8,211 nt of DNA, from contig JAQSVY010000241.1 in assembly GCA_029266935.1 (NCBI GenBank), forward strand, positions 1-8,211, written 5' to 3'. Below the pieces are notes generated by a model. That model saw only the letters and a list, made by a program, of their open reading frames with translations. It was not told the DNA's origin and did no database searches. The stretch is from Burkholderiales bacterium (GTDB taxonomy: Bacteria; Pseudomonadota; Gammaproteobacteria; Burkholderiales; SG8-39). This document shows, piece by piece, positions 1-7,167 of this stretch. A program made the translations under genes and the position numbers. The number at the start of each line of letters is the position of its first letter. The stretch's first letter is position 1.

Positions 1-82
1 CGAAGGGCTGCGCCGCCGCCGGGGCGGCCGCCGCGGCCAGGAGCGCGGCGAGCACCGCGGCGATGACGCCAGTGCGAAGCAT
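1..82 (-). CDS. bamA: BamA, outer membrane protein assembly factor (5' end only)
   Basis: Only the first 27 codons and one base lie in the window; the gene runs off the left edge. The translation is a textbook Sec signal peptide: a short positive start (MLRTG), a long Ala/Leu/Val core and an AAA-Q cleavage site near residue 24, followed by QPF. Mature BamA proteins of betaproteobacteria commonly begin with a similar QPF or EPF just before the first POTRA domain. The ATG immediately follows the rseP stop (TGAATG, no gap) and has no clear Shine-Dalgarno sequence, so re-initiation after rseP is likely. BamA inserts beta-barrel proteins into the outer membrane. The identity rests on the signal peptide, the QPF and the very conserved rseP-bamA order, because no POTRA or barrel sequence is visible. 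Confidence 0.82.
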   Translation of the reverse strand, partial: MLRTGVIAAVLAALLAAAAAPAAAQPF

Positions 83-1447
83 TCAGCCGGTCAGCAGACG
101 ATTCAGGTCGTTGTAGAACGCGAAGGCCATCAATACCAGAAGCAGCGCCAGACCGACGCGCTGCCCGAGCTCCATGACGCGCTCGGATACCGGCCTGCCC
201 TTCACGATCTCGATCAGATAGTACATGAGGTGACCGCCATCGAGCAGCGGGATCGGCAGCAGGTTCAGCACGCCGAGGCTGATGCTGATCAGCGCGAGGA
301 ACGTGAGGTAGGAAATCCAGCCCAGGCTCGCCGACTGGCCGGCGAAATCGGCGATGGTGACCGGCCCGGAGAGGTGCTTCCACGAGACCTCGCCGATCAG
401 CATGCGCCCGAGCATCTTCAGGCTGAACAGCGCGATGTCGGCGGTCCTGTAGACGGCGCGCACGAGGCTTTCCAGCGGCCCGTGCTGCACGCGCACCAGC
501 ATCTTCTCGGCGTGCGCCGGCGGCACATGCGGCCCCGCGCCGATGCGGCCGACGCGTGCATCGCCCGCGTTCACCACGTCGGGGACGACCTCGAGCGAGC
601 GCGTGGTGCCGTCGCGCTCGACCGTGAGCGCAAGCGGCACTCCGGGATGCGCGCGCACCGCGGTCACCAGCGCCTCCCACGAATCCACCGGCCGGTCCGC
701 TGCGCGGACGATGCGGTCGCCGGGAACGAGGCCGGCGCGCTCCGCGGGCCCGCCGGCAACCACCTGGCCCAGCACCGCGTCGAGCGGCGGCCGGTACAGG
801 CGCAGTCCGATGCGCTCGAGCGCGTCCGCCTCCACCTCCGCCGCCGGATAGCTGCGCAGGTCGAGCGTGGCGACGCCGATGTGGCCGCGCTCGTTGATGG
901 TCTCCAGTCGCACCGGCTCGCGCTGCAGGGCCGCCTGCAGCACGCGCCAGCGCACTTCCTGCCAGGTCGCGACCGTTCGCCCGTCGACTGCCTGCACCGT
1001 GTCGCCCTGCCGCAGCCCCGCCGCGGCGGCGAGGCTCGCGGCATCAGGCTCCGCGAGCACCGGGCGCGCCTCCGGCAGGCCGTGCATGTAGAGCCCGGCA
1101 TAGACCAGCACGGCGAAGATGAAATTGAACAGCGGCCCGGCGACGACGATGAAGAAGCGCCTCCAGACGCTCTGACGGTTGAACGCGCGCCCGGCTTCCG
1201 CCGGTGCAACGTCCCCTTCGCGCTCGTCGAGCATCTTCACGTAGCCGCCGAAAGGCACTGCGGCGATCGACCACTCGGTGCGGTCACGGCCGAGCCGCCA
1301 GGTCGCGAGCGGTCTGCCGAAGCCGACGGAAAAGCGCAGCACCTTCACGCGACACAGGCGCGCCGCGAGGTAGTGGCCGTACTCGTGCACGACGATCAGC
1401 ACGCCGAGCGCGACGATGAAGGCAACGATCGTGTGCAGGAGGCTCAT
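83..1447 (-). CDS. rseP: RseP, site-2 zinc metalloprotease of the sigma-E pathway
   Basis: A 454-residue inner-membrane protease that, in the family, cuts anti-sigma factor RseA inside the membrane after DegS and also clears remnant signal peptides. The zinc motif HEYGH sits at residues 21-25 in the first membrane helix. FGGYVKM at 66-72 is the membrane-embedded loop. The GPLFNF helix begins near 104. Two PDZ domains follow (about 125-205 and 220-290; GLRQGD and GLVPGD loops), then SGPVTIA at 360-366. The second catalytic motif, [13 protein letters not shown], spans 395-407, with D403 the expected third zinc ligand. A final membrane helix ends near 446. Length is normal (E. coli 450). The start overlaps the dxr stop as ATGA, which fixes it and implies coupling; no good Shine-Dalgarno sequence is seen. 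It appears intact. Confidence 0.97.
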   Translation of the reverse strand: MSLLHTIVAFIVALGVLIVVHEYGHYLAARLCRVKVLRFSVGFGRPLATWRLGRDRTEWSIAAVPFGGYVKMLDEREGDVAPAEAGRAFNRQSVWRRFFIVVAGPLFNFIFAVLVYAGLYMHGLPEARPVLAEPDAASLAAAAGLRQGDTVQAVDGRTVATWQEVRWRVLQAALQREPVRLETINERGHIGVATLDLRSYPAAEVEADALERIGLRLYRPPLDAVLGQVVAGGPAERAGLVPGDRIVRAADRPVDSWEALVTAVRAHPGVPLALTVERDGTTRSLEVVPDVVNAGDARVGRIGAGPHVPPAHAEKMLVRVQHGPLESLVRAVYRTADIALFSLKMLGRMLIGEVSWKHLSGPVTIADFAGQSASLGWISYLTFLALISISLGVLNLLPIPLLDGGHLMYYLIEIVKGRPVSERVMELGQRVGLALLLVLMAFAFYNDLNRLLTG

Positions 1448-2589
1448 GCGGCGAGCGCCAGGACTTGCGCCCCCGCGGCGCGCCGCGCGTCAGTGTCGGC
1501 GGCTAGGATGGCCTCGAGATCGTCCGCGGCGCGCGCCGGGACACGAGCCATGGTCTGCTCGATGACGCGTGCGATGCCGGTGAAAGCGAGCCTGCGCTCG
1601 AGGAACGCGGCCACGGCGACCTCGTTGGCGGCGTTCAGCACCGCCGCGACGGTGCCGCCGGCGTCCAGCGCGGCATAGGCGAGCCGCAGGCAGGGAAACC
1701 GCGACGGGTCGGGCTTCTCGAAAGACAAGGTCTTGATTGAGACCAGGTCGAGCGGCTGCGCTCCCGAATCGATGCGCTCCGGATGAGCGAGCGCGTGCGC
1801 GATCGGCACGCGCATGTCGGGATTGGAGAGCTGCGCGATCATCGAGCCGTCGATGTACTCGACCAGCGAATGCACGATGCTCTGCGCGTGGATGAGTACC
1901 TCGATGCGCCCGGGGTCGACGTCGAACAGCCAGCGCGCCTCGATCACTTCCAGGCCCTTGTTCATCATGGTCGCGGAATCGACCGAGATCTTGCGACCCA
2001 TCACCCAGTTGGGATGCGCGCACGCCTGCTCGGGGGTGACCGCGGCCAGGCTCTCGAGCGGCGCGGCGCGGAACGGCCCGCCCGAGGCGGTCAGGACGAT
2101 TTTTCTGACAAGTCTGGTTTGTGAAAAACACTGAAACACGGCGTTGTGCTCGCTGTCGACGGGGAGCAGCATCGCGCCCGCCTCGCGCGCCACGCGCATC
2201 ACGAGCGGCCCGGCCATGACCAGCGCTTCCTTGTTGGCGAGCAGCACGCGCTTGCCGGCGCGGGCGGCGGCGAGGGTCGAGGACAGCCCGGCGGCGCCCA
2301 CGATGCCGGCCATCACCGCATGGCAATCCGCATGCGCTACGACCTCGTCGATAGCGGCGTGGCCTTTCAGAAGTTCTGTTCCCACACTGGCAAACGCCTT
2401 CTCTGAAGCAGAGGAGGCATCGGACAGCACCGCATAACGCGGCCGGTGCGTTCGGCAAAGCTCGAGCAGCGCATCGGCCGAGGCGTTGGCGGTGAGCGCG
2501 AATACGCGGTAGCGCCCCGGGTGACGCGCGACGACATCGAGGGTGCTTGCCCCGATCGAGCCGGTGGCGCCGAGGACCGCGACGTTCAT
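1444..2589 (-). CDS. dxr: 1-deoxy-D-xylulose 5-phosphate reductoisomerase
   Basis: A 381-residue cytosolic enzyme of the MEP isoprenoid pathway. It converts DXP to 2-C-methyl-D-erythritol 4-phosphate with NADPH and a divalent metal. The N-terminal nucleotide-binding loop GATGSIG is at 7-13 and [12 protein letters not shown] at 116-127. The metal site LLPVDSEHN spans 141-149, with D145 and E147 as ligands. ASGGPFR is at 168-174. HPNW starts at 192 and [13 protein letters not shown] at 202-214, with E214 the third acidic ligand. All catalytic residues are present. The loop between FQC (152-154) and the next strand is shorter than in E. coli and is encoded by very AT-rich, rare-codon sequence (near 2101-2140). 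The start lies 4 nt after the cdsA stop, with AGGA about 9 nt upstream. The end overlaps the rseP start by 4 nt. Confidence 0.97.
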   Translation of the reverse strand: MNVAVLGATGSIGASTLDVVARHPGRYRVFALTANASADALLELCRTHRPRYAVLSDASSASEKAFASVGTELLKGHAAIDEVVAHADCHAVMAGIVGAAGLSSTLAAARAGKRVLLANKEALVMAGPLVMRVAREAGAMLLPVDSEHNAVFQCFSQTRLVRKIVLTASGGPFRAAPLESLAAVTPEQACAHPNWVMGRKISVDSATMMNKGLEVIEARWLFDVDPGRIEVLIHAQSIVHSLVEYIDGSMIAQLSNPDMRVPIAHALAHPERIDSGAQPLDLVSIKTLSFEKPDPSRFPCLRLAYAALDAGGTVAAVLNAANEVAVAAFLERRLAFTGIARVIEQTMARVPARAADDLEAILAADTDARRAAGAQVLALAA

Positions 2590-2593
2590 TGCG

Positions 2594-3351
<758 letters not shown>

Positions 3352-3355
<4 letters not shown>

Positions 3356-4056
3356 GCGACCTCGGCCCGCTTCGCGTCCTGGAGCTGGTCGCTGGTGCGG
3401 CCGAAGCGGCGCTCGCGGCGCCGGTACGAGAGCTCGGTATAGGCGAGCTGCCAGAGCAGGAAGTTGCTGATGCGCTGTTCGCCGCCGGTGCGGATGAAGA
3501 GGTCCGGCTCCGGGGCGTAGCTCATGGCGAGATAGGGGGAAAGCATCTCTTCCTGAACTTCATTCAGGGAACCCTTTTCCTTCATCAACTTCGAAAGCGC
3601 CTGCATGATGTCCCAGCGGCCGCCGTAGTTCGCGGCGACGGTGAGCGTGAGCTGGCGGTTGTCCGCGGTGAGGTGCTCGCCCTGCTGGATAAGGCGCCGG
3701 ATCTTGGGGTCGAAGCGCGTGGTGTCGCCCACTACCTTGAGGCGCACCCCGCTCTTGTGCAGCTTCTCGACCTCGTTGGAGAGCGCCGCCTGGAAGAGCT
3801 GCATGAGCAGCGCCACTTCCTCGGCGGGGCGGCGCCAGTTCTCGGAGCTGAAGGCGAACAGCGTCAGGAATTCGATGCCGCGCTCGGCGCAGCCGCGCAC
3901 CGTGGCGCGCACCGCATCGACGCCGCGGCGGTGCCCTGCGATGCGCGGCAGGCGGCGTCCCTTCGCCCAGCGGCCGTTGCCGTCCATGATGATCGCGACG
4001 TGGCGCGGCACGTCGCCGGCGCCCGGGATCTCGCGCGTGGAGCTGGCGTGGCTCAT
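3352..4056 (-). CDS. uppS: Undecaprenyl diphosphate synthase, with an apparent C-terminal internal deletion
   Basis: A cis-prenyltransferase that extends farnesyl diphosphate to the C55 carrier used for peptidoglycan and O-antigen. Of 234 residues, [10 protein letters not shown] at 22-31 holds the catalytic D25. [11 protein letters not shown] is at 68-78, [10 protein letters not shown] at 141-150, and [14 protein letters not shown] at 184-197. R189, R195 and E208 correspond to E. coli R194, R200 and E213. Right after LAYTEL (209) the protein reads SYRR and then RERRFGRTS. In E. coli UppS (from memory) 24 residues containing the conserved LWPDF motif separate AEL from RERRFG, so about 20 residues are missing here without loss of frame. 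Activity is therefore uncertain. The start overlaps the frr stop as ATGA; the stop overlaps the inferred cdsA CTG. Confidence 0.93.
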
Positions 4057-4613
4057 ACCGCGAGGAGCTCCGCTTCCTTCTGCTGCAGCAGCCTGTCGAT
4101 GTCGGCGATGTGCCGGTCGGTCATCTTCTGCACGTCGTCCTGGGCGCGGCGCTCATCGTTCTCGGAGACCTCCTTCTTCTTCAGCGCCTCCTTGAGCTGG
4201 TGGATGGCGTCGCGGCGTAGGTTGCGCACCGCCACGCGGGCGTTCTCCGCCTCGTGCTTCACCACCTTGATCAGCTCCTTGCGGCGCTCCTCGGTCAGCG
4301 CCGGCATCGGCACGCGGATGGTCTCGCCCGTGCTCGCCGGATTCAGTCCCAAGTCGGAGTCGCGAATCGCTTTCTCGACCGGCTGGGTCATCTTCTTCTC
4401 GAAGGGCGTGACGCCGATGGTGCGTGCGTCGATCAGCGTCACCTTGGCGACCTGGGCGAGCGGCGTCTGCGTCCCGTAGTAGTCGACCGTGATGTGGTCG
4501 AGCAGCCCGGTGTGCGCGCGGCCGGTGCGCACCTTGGCCAAGTCGGCCTTGAATGCCTGCACGCTCTTGTCCATCTTCTGCTCCGTGTTCTTCTTCAGCT
4601 CCACGATCACCAT
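4053..4613 (-). CDS. frr: Ribosome recycling factor (RRF)
   Basis: A cytosolic protein that, with EF-G, splits the post-termination ribosome. Its 186 residues match the family length (E. coli 185) and align without gaps to E. coli by eye. Visible blocks are [10 protein letters not shown] at 13-22, LAKVRTGRA at 25-33, DYYGTQTPL at 44-52, SDLGLNP at 86-92, LTEERRKEL at 106-114, [12 protein letters not shown] at 125-136 (the conserved Arg region important for ribosome binding), [12 protein letters not shown] at 155-166 and KEAELL at the end. The ATG is well supported by GGAGG five nt upstream (4619-4623). This is the strongest Shine-Dalgarno among the downstream operon genes, which suggests independent ribosome loading. 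It lies 16 nt after pyrH and overlaps uppS by 4 nt. Confidence 0.98.
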   Translation of the reverse strand: MVIVELKKNTEQKMDKSVQAFKADLAKVRTGRAHTGLLDHITVDYYGTQTPLAQVAKVTLIDARTIGVTPFEKKMTQPVEKAIRDSDLGLNPASTGETIRVPMPALTEERRKELIKVVKHEAENARVAVRNLRRDAIHQLKEALKKKEVSENDERRAQDDVQKMTDRHIADIDRLLQQKEAELLAV

Positions 4614-4618
4614 GGCGG

Positions 4619-4623
4619 CCTCC
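4619..4623 (-). promoter_or_regulatory. Ribosome binding site of frr
   Basis: A perfect GGAGG on the minus strand, separated from the frr ATG by CCGCC (5 nt). It fixes the frr start and lies in the short 16-nt pyrH-frr gap. Confidence 0.8.
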
Positions 4624-4629
4624 GCACAA

Positions 4630-5343
4630 TCATACGTGAACCAGCGTCCCCTCGTCCTCGCCCAGCACCACGCGCCGCAGCGCGTCTTTCCTGAAGATGT
4701 TGAAGACGCTGATCGGCAGCTTCTGGTCGCGGCAGAGCGTCAGCGCCGTGGCATCCATGACCTTCAGCTTCTTGTTGATCGCCTCGTCGAAGCTGATGCG
4801 GCCGTAGCGTTCGGCCTTCGGGTCGGTCTGCGGATCGGCGGTGTACACGCCGTCGACCTTGGTCGCCTTGATGACGATCTCTGCGCCCATCTCGCTGCCG
4901 CGCAGCGCCGCGGCGGTGTCGGTGGTGAAGAAGGGATTGCCCGTGCCGGCGGCGAAGATCACCACCTTGCCCTCCTCTAGGTAGCGGATCGCCTTGCCGC
5001 GGATGTAGGGCTCGACCACTTGCTCGATGTTGAGCGCCGACTGTACCCGGCTCGCGAGTCCCGCCCGGCGCATCGCATCCTGCAGCGCGAGCGCGTTCAT
5101 CACCGTGGCGAGCATGCCCATGTAGTCGGCCGTGGCGCGGTCCATACCAGCGGCCCCGGGGGCCACGCCGCGGAAGATGTTGCCTCCGCCGATGACGACG
5201 CCCAGCTCCACGCCCAGGCGCGCTACCTGCGCGATCTCGGCGACGATCGCGTCGATCGTCTGCCGGTTGATGCCGAACGGATCCTCGCCCATCAGGGCTT
5301 CCCCCGAGAGCTTGAGGAGGATGCGCTTGTACTTCGGGGTCAA
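4630..5343 (-). CDS. pyrH: UMP kinase (uridylate kinase), TTG start
   Basis: A hexameric cytosolic amino-acid-kinase-fold enzyme that phosphorylates UMP to UDP, the entry to all pyrimidine triphosphates. The 237 residues match the family (E. coli 241). Motifs in order: KLSGEAL at 11-17, IGGGNIFRG at 51-59, [10 protein letters not shown] at 68-77 (UMP site), [10 protein letters not shown] at 105-114, [16 protein letters not shown] at 133-148, [12 protein letters not shown] at 160-171 and [11 protein letters not shown] at 197-207. The start is TTG: the tsf stop overlaps it as TTGA, and GGAAAGG lies 4 nt upstream. The next in-frame ATG (residue 18) would cut off the essential KLSGEA strand. No deviation from the family is seen. 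Confidence 0.98.
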   Translation of the reverse strand: MTPKYKRILLKLSGEALMGEDPFGINRQTIDAIVAEIAQVARLGVELGVVIGGGNIFRGVAPGAAGMDRATADYMGMLATVMNALALQDAMRRAGLASRVQSALNIEQVVEPYIRGKAIRYLEEGKVVIFAAGTGNPFFTTDTAAALRGSEMGAEIVIKATKVDGVYTADPQTDPKAERYGRISFDEAINKKLKVMDATALTLCRDQKLPISVFNIFRKDALRRVVLGEDEGTLVHV

Positions 5344-6185
5344 TGTGCCTTTCCAGCCTGCGCCATGACTTCCGCGGCAAAATCGCCGGTCTTCCTCTCG
5401 ATGCCCTCGCCGACGACAAAGAACGCGTAGGCGTGCACCCGGGCCTTCTTTGCGGCGAGCATCTTCTCGACGCTCTGCTTGTCGTCCTTCACGAACGGTT
5501 GGCCGAGCAGCGTGATCTCGCCGAGGAACTTGTTCAGCGCGCCCTCGACCATCTTCACCACGATCTCGGCCGGCTTGCCGGAGTCCTTCGCACGGGTCTC
5601 GTGAATCTTGCGTTCCTGGGAAATCACTTCCTGGGGAACCTCGTTCCTGCTGAGGTGCTTCGGTTTGGCGAATGCGATGTGCATGGCGAGGTCCTTGCCC
5701 ACTTCCTCGGGGCCCTCGTAGTCGACCAGCACGCCGATCTTCGCGCCGGCGTGCAGGTACAAGGCGAGCTTGCCCTTGGCCTGCAACCGCTTGTAGCGCC
5801 GGATGCTGATGTTCTCGCCGAGCTTCTGGACCAGGGCCTGGCGCTTCTGCTCTTCCACCTCGCCGGGCTCGCGGCTAGCGACGCTCTGTGCGAGCAACTG
5901 CGCGAACGCCATGAAATCGTCGTTCTTGGCGACGAAGTCGGTCTCGCAGTTGAGCTCGACCAGGGAGCCAGTCTTGCCGTCGCTAGAGAGCCAGGCGCCG
6001 ATCACGCCTTCGGCGGCGATGCGCCCGGCCGCCTTGCTTGCCTTGGCGCCGCTCTTGATGCGCAGCAGCTCCTCGGCCTTGTCGAGGTCGCCGCTCGTCT
6101 CCGTCAGCGCCTTCTTGCAGTCCATCATCGGGAGCCCGGTGCGTTCGCGCAGCTCTTTCACCAGGGCCGCTGTGATTTCCGCCAT
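5340..6185 (-). CDS. tsf: Elongation factor Ts
   Basis: The nucleotide-exchange factor that releases GDP from EF-Tu. In 281 residues it shows the N-terminal UBA-like domain with [15 protein letters not shown] (15-29), the core TDFVAKND at 82-89 (the EF-Tu G-domain contact, including D83 and F84), GENISIRR at 123-130, GKDLAMHIA at 163-171, [13 protein letters not shown] sequence at 201-210, [11 protein letters not shown] at 226-236 and the C-terminal VVGEGIE at 257-263. The linker between TDFVAK and GENI is short (35 residues against about 41 in E. coli, and longer in many betaproteobacteria by memory); this is a variable hairpin and probably harmless. GGAG lies 8 nt before the ATG. The stop overlaps the pyrH start as TTGA. 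The gene follows the rpsB-tsf hairpin, so its level may be reduced relative to rpsB. Confidence 0.98.
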   Translation of the reverse strand: MAEITAALVKELRERTGLPMMDCKKALTETSGDLDKAEELLRIKSGAKASKAAGRIAAEGVIGAWLSSDGKTGSLVELNCETDFVAKNDDFMAFAQLLAQSVASREPGEVEEQKRQALVQKLGENISIRRYKRLQAKGKLALYLHAGAKIGVLVDYEGPEEVGKDLAMHIAFAKPKHLSRNEVPQEVISQERKIHETRAKDSGKPAEIVVKMVEGALNKFLGEITLLGQPFVKDDKQSVEKMLAAKKARVHAYAFFVVGEGIERKTGDFAAEVMAQAGKAH

Positions 6186-6206
6186 TACTTTCGCTCCATC
6201 AGATTG

Positions 6207-6233
6207 AAAAAAAGGGGCGCGAGGCCCCTTTTT
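6207..6233 (-). terminator. rpsB-tsf intergenic terminator or attenuator hairpin
   Basis: In the 66-nt gap between rpsB and tsf, positions 6209-6218 pair perfectly with 6224-6233 (10 bp: five A-T pairs, then four G-C and one C-G) around a 5-nt loop. On the minus strand the second arm ends in seven T, giving a textbook intrinsic terminator 18 nt after the rpsB stop. The plus strand also ends in five T, so the element may work both ways. Because tsf and the rest of the operon continue, partial read-through is expected. A terminator-like element between rpsB and tsf is also known in E. coli. The amount of read-through cannot be read from sequence. Confidence 0.8.
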
Positions 6234-6251
6234 GAGATTCCCCGGGCAAAT

Positions 6252-7040
6252 CTACTGCCCCGACTCATCCTCTTCCACCTCGACGAACTCGTCGCGTGAG
6301 GCGGCAACGACCTCCTCGAGGGACTGGCTGCGGCCCTCGAGCACCGCGTCGGCGATGCCGCGTGCGTACAGCCGGATGGCGCGGCTCGAGTCGTCGTTGC
6401 CGGGAATGACGTAGTCGATGCCCTCGGGCGTGTGGTTGGTGTCCACCACGCCAACCACCGGCTCGGGCGTGTGGTTGGTGTCCACCACGCCAACCACCGG
6501 CACGCCGAGCTTGACCGCCTCGGCAACCGCGCCCTTCTGGTAGCCGACATCGATCACGAACAGCGCATCGGGGAGCGCGGACAGCTCCTTGATGCCCCCG
6601 AGCGAGCGCTGCAGCTTGTCCATCTCGCGCTGCAACCCCAGCGCCTCCTTCTTGGAGATGCGCTCGAAGGTGCCGTCCTGCGCCATCAGCTCCATCTCCT
6701 TCAGGCGCTTGATGGACTGCTTCACGGTCTTGAAGTTCGTGAGCATGCCGCCAAGCCAGCGGTGATCGACGAACGGCATGGCGGCGCGCTGCGCCTCCTC
6801 GCGGATGATGTCGCGGGCCTGGCGCTTAGTGCCGACGAAAAGCAGCGTTCCCCGGTTGGCGGCCAGCTGGCGCACGAACTTCAGCGCCCCCTGGTACATC
6901 GCCAGGGTCTTTTCCAGGTTGATGATGTGGATCTTGTTGCGGTGGCCGAAGATGAACGGTGCCATCTTCGGGTTCCAGTACCGGGTTTGGTGTCCGAAAT
7001 GGACCCCGGCCTCGAGCATCTGACGCATGGTGGCTGACAC
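6252..7040 (-). CDS. rpsB: 30S ribosomal protein S2, with a 13-residue internal duplication, GTG start
   Basis: A small-subunit protein that binds late with S1 near the mRNA exit. Of 262 residues, [20 protein letters not shown] starts at 5. Then come [16 protein letters not shown] (31-46), FVGTKRQA (68-75), [15 protein letters not shown] (91-105), [10 protein letters not shown] (156-165), [14 protein letters not shown] (209-222) and an acidic tail. The block [13 protein letters not shown] occurs twice, at 181-193 and 194-206, from a perfect 39-bp DNA duplication; without it the protein would be 249 residues, a normal betaproteobacterial length. The duplicated strand and loop lie in the conserved Rossmann-like core, so the extra copy must be bulged out or the assembly is wrong. 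GTG start: AAGGAG lies 5 nt upstream, and MSATMRQML matches the family N-terminus. Confidence 0.97.
   Translation of the reverse strand: MSATMRQMLEAGVHFGHQTRYWNPKMAPFIFGHRNKIHIINLEKTLAMYQGALKFVRQLAANRGTLLFVGTKRQARDIIREEAQRAAMPFVDHRWLGGMLTNFKTVKQSIKRLKEMELMAQDGTFERISKKEALGLQREMDKLQRSLGGIKELSALPDALFVIDVGYQKGAVAEAVKLGVPVVGVVDTNHTPEPVVGVVDTNHTPEGIDYVIPGNDDSSRAIRLYARGIADAVLEGRSQSLEEVVAASRDEFVEVEEDESGQ
6423..6500. repeat. Perfect 39-bp tandem duplication inside rpsB
   Basis: Copy 1 is 6423-6461 and copy 2 is 6462-6500; they are identical over all 39 bases and directly abut. The unit is 13 codons, so the rpsB frame is kept. Each unit contains a perfect 8-bp inverted repeat (6432-6439 with 6451-6458, and 6471-6478 with 6490-6497) around an 11-nt loop, able to form a hairpin in single strands. 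Absence of even silent differences suggests a very recent event or an artefact. Confidence 0.97.
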
Positions 7041-7045
7041 GTACT

Positions 7046-7052
7046 CTCCTTA
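7046..7052 (-). promoter_or_regulatory. Ribosome binding site of rpsB
   Basis: TAAGGAG on the minus strand, 5 nt before GTG at 7040. It decides the GTG start over the internal ATG at codon 5. Its first bases overlap the closing arm ACCCTA (7056-7051) of the possible leader structure. Confidence 0.8.
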
Positions 7053-7117
7053 GGGTTGTCACCGTCGCGGCGCCTGGCTCCTTATCCAGAGCACCCTATT
7101 CGGCCCGCGTGGAAATT

Positions 7118-7138
7118 TGGCCTGCGAACCGCAAGCCA
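7118..7138 (-). other. Hairpin at the predicted 5' end of the rpsB transcript
   Basis: Positions 7118-7126 and 7130-7138 are complementary over nine base pairs (one G-U in the minus-strand RNA) around a 3-nt loop. It lies 8 nt downstream of the rpsB -10 element, so the stem would form at the very 5' end of the transcript. Such 5'-terminal stems are known to protect mRNAs from RNase E entry; a role as part of an S2-binding leader is the alternative. There is no T-run, so it is not a terminator. Confidence 0.55.
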
Positions 7139-7145
7139 GCCCAAA

Positions 7146-7154
7146 ATTCTAGCA
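7146..7154 (-). promoter_or_regulatory. Extended -10 promoter of the rpsB operon
   Basis: Minus strand TG-C-TAGAAT at 7154-7146: an extended -10 (TGn) followed by a hexamer matching TATAAT at five of six bases. No good -35 is seen at the usual spacing, which lies in the first codons of map; extended -10 promoters can work without one. Predicted transcription start near 7139, giving a leader of about 100 nt. Confidence 0.55.
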
Positions 7155-7158
7155 TAAT
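7153..7158 (+). promoter_or_regulatory. Possible -10 element of map
   Basis: CATAAT on the plus strand matches TATAAT at five of six bases and lies directly beside the divergent rpsB -10. No convincing -35 is seen 16-18 nt upstream. If used, the transcript would start about 2-3 nt before the map ATG, making map nearly leaderless; alternatively map is transcribed from farther upstream, using AGGGA (7160-7164) as a ribosome binding site 3 nt before the ATG. Confidence 0.3.
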
Positions 7159-7167
7159 CAGGGACAA

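Larger units (their letters stand above)
7041..7145 (-). promoter_or_regulatory. Structured 5' leader of rpsB (possible S2 autoregulatory site)
   Basis: This is the untranslated leader of rpsB if transcription starts near 7139. Seen directly: a 9-bp hairpin at 7118-7138; a six-base complement TAGGGT (7098-7093) and ACCCTA (7056-7051) whose second arm touches the Shine-Dalgarno; and between them a small stem (7089-7086 with 7077-7074) whose 8-nt loop contains TAAGGAG, an exact copy of the sequence at the real ribosome binding site. S2 is known to repress its own mRNA in gammaproteobacteria through a leader structure. Whether this leader is the equivalent is inference. Confidence 0.4.

Noticed and set aside
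230..1678. A 482-codon open frame on the plus strand antisense to rseP and dxr
   Set aside because: It is Arg/His/Ala-rich with no family motif, crosses the rseP-dxr junction, and mirrors two clearly real genes. Long antisense frames are expected at this GC content.
5343..6299. A 318-codon plus-strand open frame antisense to tsf
   Set aside because: Its leucine- and aspartate-rich composition is the mirror of a Lys/Glu-rich helical protein. EF-Ts on the other strand is certain, and no ribosome binding site or motif supports this frame.
6423..6500. Two direct repeats considered as a CRISPR array or integration site
   Set aside because: There is no spacer between the copies, only two units exist, and they lie in frame inside rpsB. 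No cas gene or integrase is present.
6826..7062. A 78-codon minus-strand frame starting at GTG 7062, 15 nt after the extra TAAGGAG in the rpsB leader
   Set aside because: The product is Arg/Pro-rich and out of frame over rpsB. Spacing to the SD-like sequence is too long. It is noted only because the extra TAAGGAG invites the idea of a decoy leader peptide.
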